DNA of 64,000 nt from Polytrichum commune (taxonomy: Eukaryota > Streptophyta > Polytrichopsida > Polytrichales > Polytrichaceae). The position numbers were made by a program, and so were the translations under genes. The notes below the pieces were generated by a model. That model worked only from the letters and a program-made list of their open reading frames with translations. It was not told the DNA's origin and ran no database searches. The DNA is taken from assembly GCA_950295325.1 (NCBI GenBank), contig OX485808.1, positions 38,212,527 to 38,276,526 of the forward strand, in the 5' to 3' direction. This document shows positions 58,750-64,000 of the stretch, piece by piece. Within the stretch, counting starts at the first letter, position 1. Every line of letters starts with the position of its first letter.

Positions 58750-59840
58750 GTAAAGTTCGAAATTTCTCTGCGACGAATACTGTGCACCAACTATTAGAGC
58801 TTGCAGGATTGGAGAAATTTTGGCAACGAATGTTGAGCACCAACTATTTTGAGCAGATTTGACTTTGCAGGGTAGGAGAAATTTCTGCAACGAATATTGT
58901 GTACCAACTATTAGAGCTTGCAGACTTGGAGAAACGTATGCAACGAATGTTGTGCACCAACTAGTAGAGCAGATTTTGGCATAATTGGCACCACCGTGCA
59001 CATGCACAACTTATACGCATGAAATCACCAAGCAACTCCAAAGACTAATTTCATCAAAAGAAATTTCTGCAACGAATGTTGTGCACCGACTATAATTTGT
59101 AGTAGTTTTTGGCAACAATTGGCACGCCGTGGACATTCAAGTCTACTTAACGGATGAGTTACCAAGCCACTCCAAAGACTAATTCCATAATCACAGAGAG
59201 CCATGTACTCATGAATCTGCAGCTGTAGCCATTGCATCTGGAACCATACACAACATCAAAATCGAATCCTGTGACTAAATAATGGAGAGTGTGCAGTAGC
59301 CACATACATGGAAATGCTTAATTACCCCTCACTTGCCGCAGCTTTAAAGCTCTCAGCTAGGGGGAGCAATAATAATGAATCAGCTCTCGATTCCCCGCTG
59401 CAGCGCGTGGCTCATGTTCCAAGTACATTGCGAGTACATTGGCAAATCACCAGTTCCATGGGAAATTTCTGCAACGAATGTCCACCAACTATTAGAGCAG
59501 ATTATACTCCGAATCGGAAAAAATTGGCAGCACCGCACTACTTGTACTCATGAAACCAAGCAACTCCAAGCACTAATTGCACCATCATTAGCCAAGTGCT
59601 CATGGACCTGAAGCTCGACTAGCCATTGCAGCTGGAATCATGCTCAACATTGAATCCTATGACGAACAACATGTAAGTGCTCAATTGCCCCTCACTCGCA
59701 GCTTTAAAGACATGACTTCTCACTAGAGTCAGAAATAATATCACTGAAGGATGATGCCGATCCAAGCTTTCAATTCCCCGCTGCCGCGCGTGGTTCATGT
59801 TCTACGTACATTGCGAAGACATGTACATTCTGGAATCAGC
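58750..59840. repeat. repeat-rich upstream region of the beta-xylosidase gene
   Basis: The core GAAATTTCTGCAACGAATG, usually followed by TTGTGCACCAACTATTAGAG, recurs at about 58760, 58812, 58877, 58932, 59058 and 59460. A larger direct duplication links 59300-59480 with 59660-59830 (GCAGCTTTAAAG, TTCCCCGCTGC, GCGCGTGG, GTACATTGCGA). The nearest repeats lie only ~20-380 bp before the start codon, so they form the presumed 5' leader and proximal promoter. Confidence 0.8.
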
Positions 59841-61319
59841 AGCTCATCCGCTAGCAATTAGTAGCAATAACAACAAGAAATGGCAGAGTAGGTCCCGAGT
59901 GCTTTTCATCCTGCCATCAATGCTTGCACTTCCACGCATTTACGATCTAACCAAATTAGTTGCGACAAGGACACACTTGTAGCAGCATTCACTCTTAGGG
60001 TGAGGAGCCCCTCTCTACAAGCCCCTTGATGGTTGCAGCCTTGCAGGCTTCCCCACAACCTTGGGAAATGTGGAAATCATGCCGGCTTAGTCCAGGGGAA
60101 CATAATTGCACGGATTCTGAGCAGTACTTGAAGAGATCATCTCTTGCTGAGGACTCTATATCGTTGTGGTACCTTCGAAATCAAGCTTGCTTGCTTGGTC
60201 CACATTTGATGAGAATCTCAAGGTTCCAAAGCTAGGTTAACGTTACACCACCAATCGAATTTCGTGGAAGATAGAGCCGATCATCATGCATGCAGCCCCT
60301 GATGATCACCATCTTTAACTCCCGGTAACAATGTCACCTGAACTTTTGCCATGATTATCTATTCCAGTTGTTGCATTTTGAAGGTTTGTAAATCCACGTC
60401 TACAAGCTGATGCCGAAAGTTGTTGAAATTAGTGCGACTGGTTGTCCCATCCTTTTTGCAACATGGGCATGCTGTGCAGAACAGCAGAGCACTGGTAGTT
60501 GAAGTGATGGCAGAAAGATTGTATTCTTCCGGAGTGAGTGTCATTCAAGACAATATTGTCTTGATCATGACGTTGGTGTTCACAAGAACTCCCTGTCACC
60601 GAAAGTGTACGAAAATTACAGTGTACGAGAAGTTCTCTGGCATCCCTTCCGGAAATGAAGAACATTAGCATTAATTATTTCCATAACACTGCCACCAATT
60701 TCTCTCTCCCTCCAAGAATTTTCTTCGCTTTCAATCCTTCGGCATGTCCATTGCAGAATTCCAAAGTTGACCTCAACTGACTCAGTTTTCTTAAAAGAAG
60801 CTCAATGTTTTCTAAATGCAGAGCCTTTCTGAGAGCAATTTTTTGAGTGGATCTCGTCTCCTCATATTTAAAAATGGCAGAATTTTCTGAGTTCTTCATC
60901 TCTTAAGAAACCCACTTGATCTCAATATCCCATTGTTTGGAAATCAAATTTTGAAACCCAGCACATAGATGGGAGCACCCAGAAGATGAGGTTGGAACTT
61001 GCAAGGTAAGACCATGGAGAGGTTTGGTTCCGCCTCCTCAGAGAATCCTAAAATTTCGTCTCTGGGGAAGCTCATAGTTTTCTTGGTTAATTTGGTGGTC
61101 CAGCATTGTTTGTTAAGAAAGTGAAAAGCAAGTCTAGTTTTAGACTTGCATGTGATCTGCTGTACCCTGGTGGGATGACGGTACATCAGTACATCACGAG
61201 TGAGGATAAGGCAAGAAAGACATAGCTGCATGAAATAAGGAAGGACATGAAAATTCCATGGCAGAAGACACCAACAAGCTTCCAGCTGGTGACTTGAGTG
61301 GCAACTCCTCTCAATTGTC
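59841..61319. other. no gene assigned; one weak minus-strand candidate
   Basis: The minus-strand frame 60899-60675 (74 codons, LHLENIELLLRKLSQLRSTL, then EFCNGHAEGLKAKK) reads like protein but has no identified family or splice partners. Overlapping frames around 60359-60671 are equally unassigned. Confidence 0.2.
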
Positions 61320-61342
61320 CTCTCTCTCTCTCTCTCTCTCCT
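61320..61342. repeat. (CT)n microsatellite
   Basis: About eleven CT units. Confidence 0.95.
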
Positions 61343-62019
61343 TCACATACTTCCCTCTCCATGAGCGCAGGCTGTACTTCGCTTTCACACTGGTGACTCA
61401 ACACTTTGAGTGCCAAGTTGTAATTTCCAAGTGGGATTCATTGCGGCACAACCAATGTGATAATGGCACGTGTGACATTGTATATCCTCAGGACTAAAAT
61501 ATAAACATACATTGAAGTGGAAAGTGATGTAAGGTACCATTGGTGATAAGGTCAAGATCAGAGCTGCCAACCCCAGGCTTCAAGTTCCAGGCATGCTTTG
61601 ATTATACTTGAGTTATGACGATCAAAGTCCGTGACATATCTCATATTGGGCACTTTCAAGAAAGTTTCACTAGCATGTGCTGGGTGAGGGGAGATTAAGC
61701 AAAATTGTGAAGACTAGTTGTCATATTGTATTCCGAATTTTTGTTTTCCTTGTTGGCACTTATATGGTGAGTATTTGCAATATGCACAGCTCATGGTGAA
61801 GATGAAAAGCTTGACACTCAAATTTGATGGGAGGTTTTCTTATTTATCTAGATTATCAGCCTGTTCTACCAAGAAAGAAACATTGAAGTCCAGTCGGCTG
61901 TGAGTGTTGCACAAGTGTGTTGCAGCGTCTTACAAAGTTGACCAACTAAACACATGGATGACATGCACATTCTTGCTCTTACTAACTCATGCCAATTAAC
62001 ATAATTAATATGGCTAGTA

Positions 62020-62340
62020 GAGTTATCATTTGAATTAACAGGACTTTTGGTCAGGAGTTGCTTGAATGTTTTGCATGCAACATGTCCCATGTTTCGCTAA
62101 GTTTTTTTGTGCATGATTGAATATTGGTGTAGAGGTTTGAACAAAGAACATTCTAAATTAATTCATTGAAGGCCAAACTCAATAATGAGTTTGACCCTCA
62201 ATGAACCTATGTAGAATGTTCTTCGTTCAAAGCCCCACACCACCTCCAAGCATACACCCAAAACTTACTAAGCCTAGAACATGTTGTATGCAAAACAACC
62301 AACTCCTGACTAAAAGTCCCATTGAATTGGAGGATAATTC
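62020..62340. mobile_element. foldback element with ~155-bp arms and almost no loop
   Basis: The left arm (about 62020-62190) is complementary to the right arm (about 62193-62338). Paired words include GAACATTCTA with TAGAATGTTC, GCCAAACTCA with TGAGTTTGACC, and GTCAGGAGTTG with CAACTCCTGAC. A transcript would form a long imperfect hairpin. The exact ends and target duplication are unclear. Confidence 0.8.
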
Positions 62341-62751
62341 TAGAAAGGTGTGTGTTCTTCACTTGAATAGTGACACTTGACCATATCAGTTATCGCCCCT
62401 GGGTTGGGTTCGGGTTGGGTCAAGATCAAAAACGTGTTGCTTATGACGTGCAATATTGACAAAGGAATAGCTGAACAACCTACCGGGAGGTTAGTAGTAC
62501 ACCTTAGCCATATTTGAAAGCATACACTTTTCAACTGATTATTGATGACTGGACTGTCATATTTTCATGTTGGTGTACAAACACCAACTTTCATTTATCT
62601 TCTTTTTCTCTTTGACCATTTGATGTCATACATTCATTAAGTGTCATTGTGGATTTGATTTGATCATTCTAGAATTTAGGATTTTCCAGAAAAGAAACTT
62701 GGATATTTATTAGAGTAGTTCTCCTTCCAGCTAGTGGGTTTTGATTGGGAT

Positions 62752-62977
62752 GAGTGTCTGGGGAGAGTTTTGGCCACAACTGGTCGAGATCCCAGTGTTT
62801 CCAAGTCCAAACGGTTACATGTTGACATCTTTCGGTTTTTCTTTATCAAATTGAGGTAGATTCTCTAAATTCCTCTAAAATGATGGGAAATTTTCCTGAA
62901 GTCTTGAACTTCAACCAGTTAGTTCTCCAACCCAACCGGCTCATCTGTAACTAGCAGCCGGCTCTCCCCATTCATTG
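62752..62977 (-). mobile_element. AACCGGTT-type hAT MITE (226 bp), intact with perfect target duplication
   Basis: Left end GAGTGTCTGGGGAGAGTTTT. The right end, read inward, is CAATGAATGGGGAGAGCCGG. It is flanked on both sides by ATTGGGAT (62744-62751 and 62978-62985). The interior has several CCGGTT-like words. This is the best-preserved family member in the window. Confidence 0.92.
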
Positions 62978-63140
62978 ATTGGGATGGTCACTTAATTGCC
63001 CATAATCATTTTGAATGGATGAAGCTCTATTCATAGCATGAGAAAGAGCTGGCTACTTGGATTCTCCACACCTACCTGGACATCAAAACTTGGGTCCAAG
63101 CATACTCCTGACACAACCATGCCTCTCTCTTACAATCTAT

Positions 63141-63141
63141 G

Positions 63142-63197
<56 letters not shown>

Positions 63198-63198
63198 T
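63141..63198. repeat. (TA)n(TG)n(CG)n microsatellite
   Basis: A TA run followed by about 15 TG units and several CG units. Confidence 0.95.
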
Positions 63199-63331
63199 GT
63201 GCACACGTGCAGGAAATCCTTGGAGTTCATTTGGGTAGCATAAACCTCTCTGTGTATGACAGTGTATAAGATTTCCATGTTGAGATTTGACTTACAAACA
63301 ATATGCCAAGTGCAAGGGTAACCCTAAACCT

Positions 63332-64000
63332 TGAACAGAGACTTGTGCAGTAATGGAGATTGCAATTGGTGCCGACAAAAATGAATCTGTGAAGTTGCTG
63401 TAGCTCAAGCCATAGCCAAAGTCATAAATTTTGCTCCCTGTCTAGTATCGATATGTGCGACCTGGGTAGCCTGCAGAAGGATCAGGTTGCATCCGGTCCG
63501 CATGTCTGTCATGTTTGTGTTTGTGTACTCCTCTGGATATATATACCAGGAGACTGGTAGTTTCCCTCCTGGCACACAGAAATTGCCATAATCACTCACA
63601 AGTCAACTTATTTTTTCATCATTAATGCAAATTTGCAGCACACCATACATTTGGAGACTTTCTAAGTTATCAATGCTTCATAATTGAGTTGTGCATTTCC
63701 ACATTTTGTGAAGACTGGTCAAAGCATTTCCCTCCTGCACAGAACGTCATAAATCTCTACGTCACAAGTCAACCCACGTTCTTATGCTACGCACGTGAGA
63801 GCTTTGGAAGTTGGGACTTTTTCCAATTACTAAACTATCATAAATGAGGTGTATATGTTGCTGAGAATGTATGTATTCAGAACCAGGGTTATGGTCACCA
63901 AAGATGACTTTAGCTATGGATTGCCCACCAGCTTCACCCGGATATCCCACCCACAAAATGCTTGAATGTGACTATCATTCTTTGCAAATGAAATGTCCAC
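63332..64000 (-). pseudogene. second beta-xylosidase copy, broken, runs off the right edge
   Basis: Counterparts of exon 7 (about 63568-63332) and exon 6 (64000-63884, incomplete) lie in the same order and orientation as in the intact gene. Exon 6 reads [10 protein letters not shown] and then loses one base near 63963, just before the [10 protein letters not shown] block. Exon 7 keeps GGKLPVSWY and MTDMR but has a net insertion near 63480-63505 that shifts the frame. It also has a TAG at 63442-63444 where the intact gene continues. At least three lesions make it a pseudogene, and the rest lies outside the window. Confidence 0.88.

Noticed and set aside
58435-58797. Plus-strand open frames opposite beta-xylosidase exon 1
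   Set aside because: Antisense shadow of a GC-rich coding exon.

Overview
This is a nuclear land-plant window. It is AT-rich and repeat-dense, with intron-split genes (GT-AG, one likely GC-AG) whose products match plant families. Nothing in it fixes the species. A seedless vascular plant or a gymnosperm would fit, but that is inference.

Layout: 1-19.2 kb is gene-poor and made of a ~1.1 kb tandem repeat, a mosaic of decayed dispersed repeats, a 78-bp minisatellite (13.3-14.3 kb) and two inverted-repeat elements (17.6-19.1 kb). 20.1-23.3 kb (-) is a four-exon plastid mitoferrin-like carrier gene. 25.0-26.9 kb is a dead hAT transposon with an 8-bp target duplication. 27-33.5 kb is repeats. 34.7-37.7 kb (+) is a three-exon condensation-domain/PapA5-like acyltransferase gene. 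It converges on a three-exon proline dehydrogenase gene (38.6-40.8 kb, -). 41.2-43.8 kb holds an unresolved minus-strand gene fragment and a CACTA-like element carrying a second copy of part of it. 44-48.4 kb is intergenic with a 498-bp hAT-type MITE. 49.5-58.7 kb (-) is an eight-exon GH3 beta-xylosidase/alpha-L-arabinofuranosidase gene, whose last exon is flanked by two different tandem arrays. From 63.3 kb to the right edge is a broken second copy of the same gene.

The intact genes have unrelated roles: plastid metal transport, mitochondrial proline oxidation, an acyl transfer of unknown substrate and cell-wall arabinoxylan trimming. I see no functional cluster. The most notable signal is in the mobile DNA. 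There is (1) a probable Pack-CACTA capture of adjacent gene sequence, and (2) a ~225-bp AACCGGTT-rich MITE family whose ends match the dead hAT element. Three of its copies have perfect or near-perfect 8-bp target duplications, and one copy is itself split by another MITE. There is also (3) local tandem amplification around the last beta-xylosidase exon. All exon limits were set by eye from splice consensus, reading phase and family resemblance.
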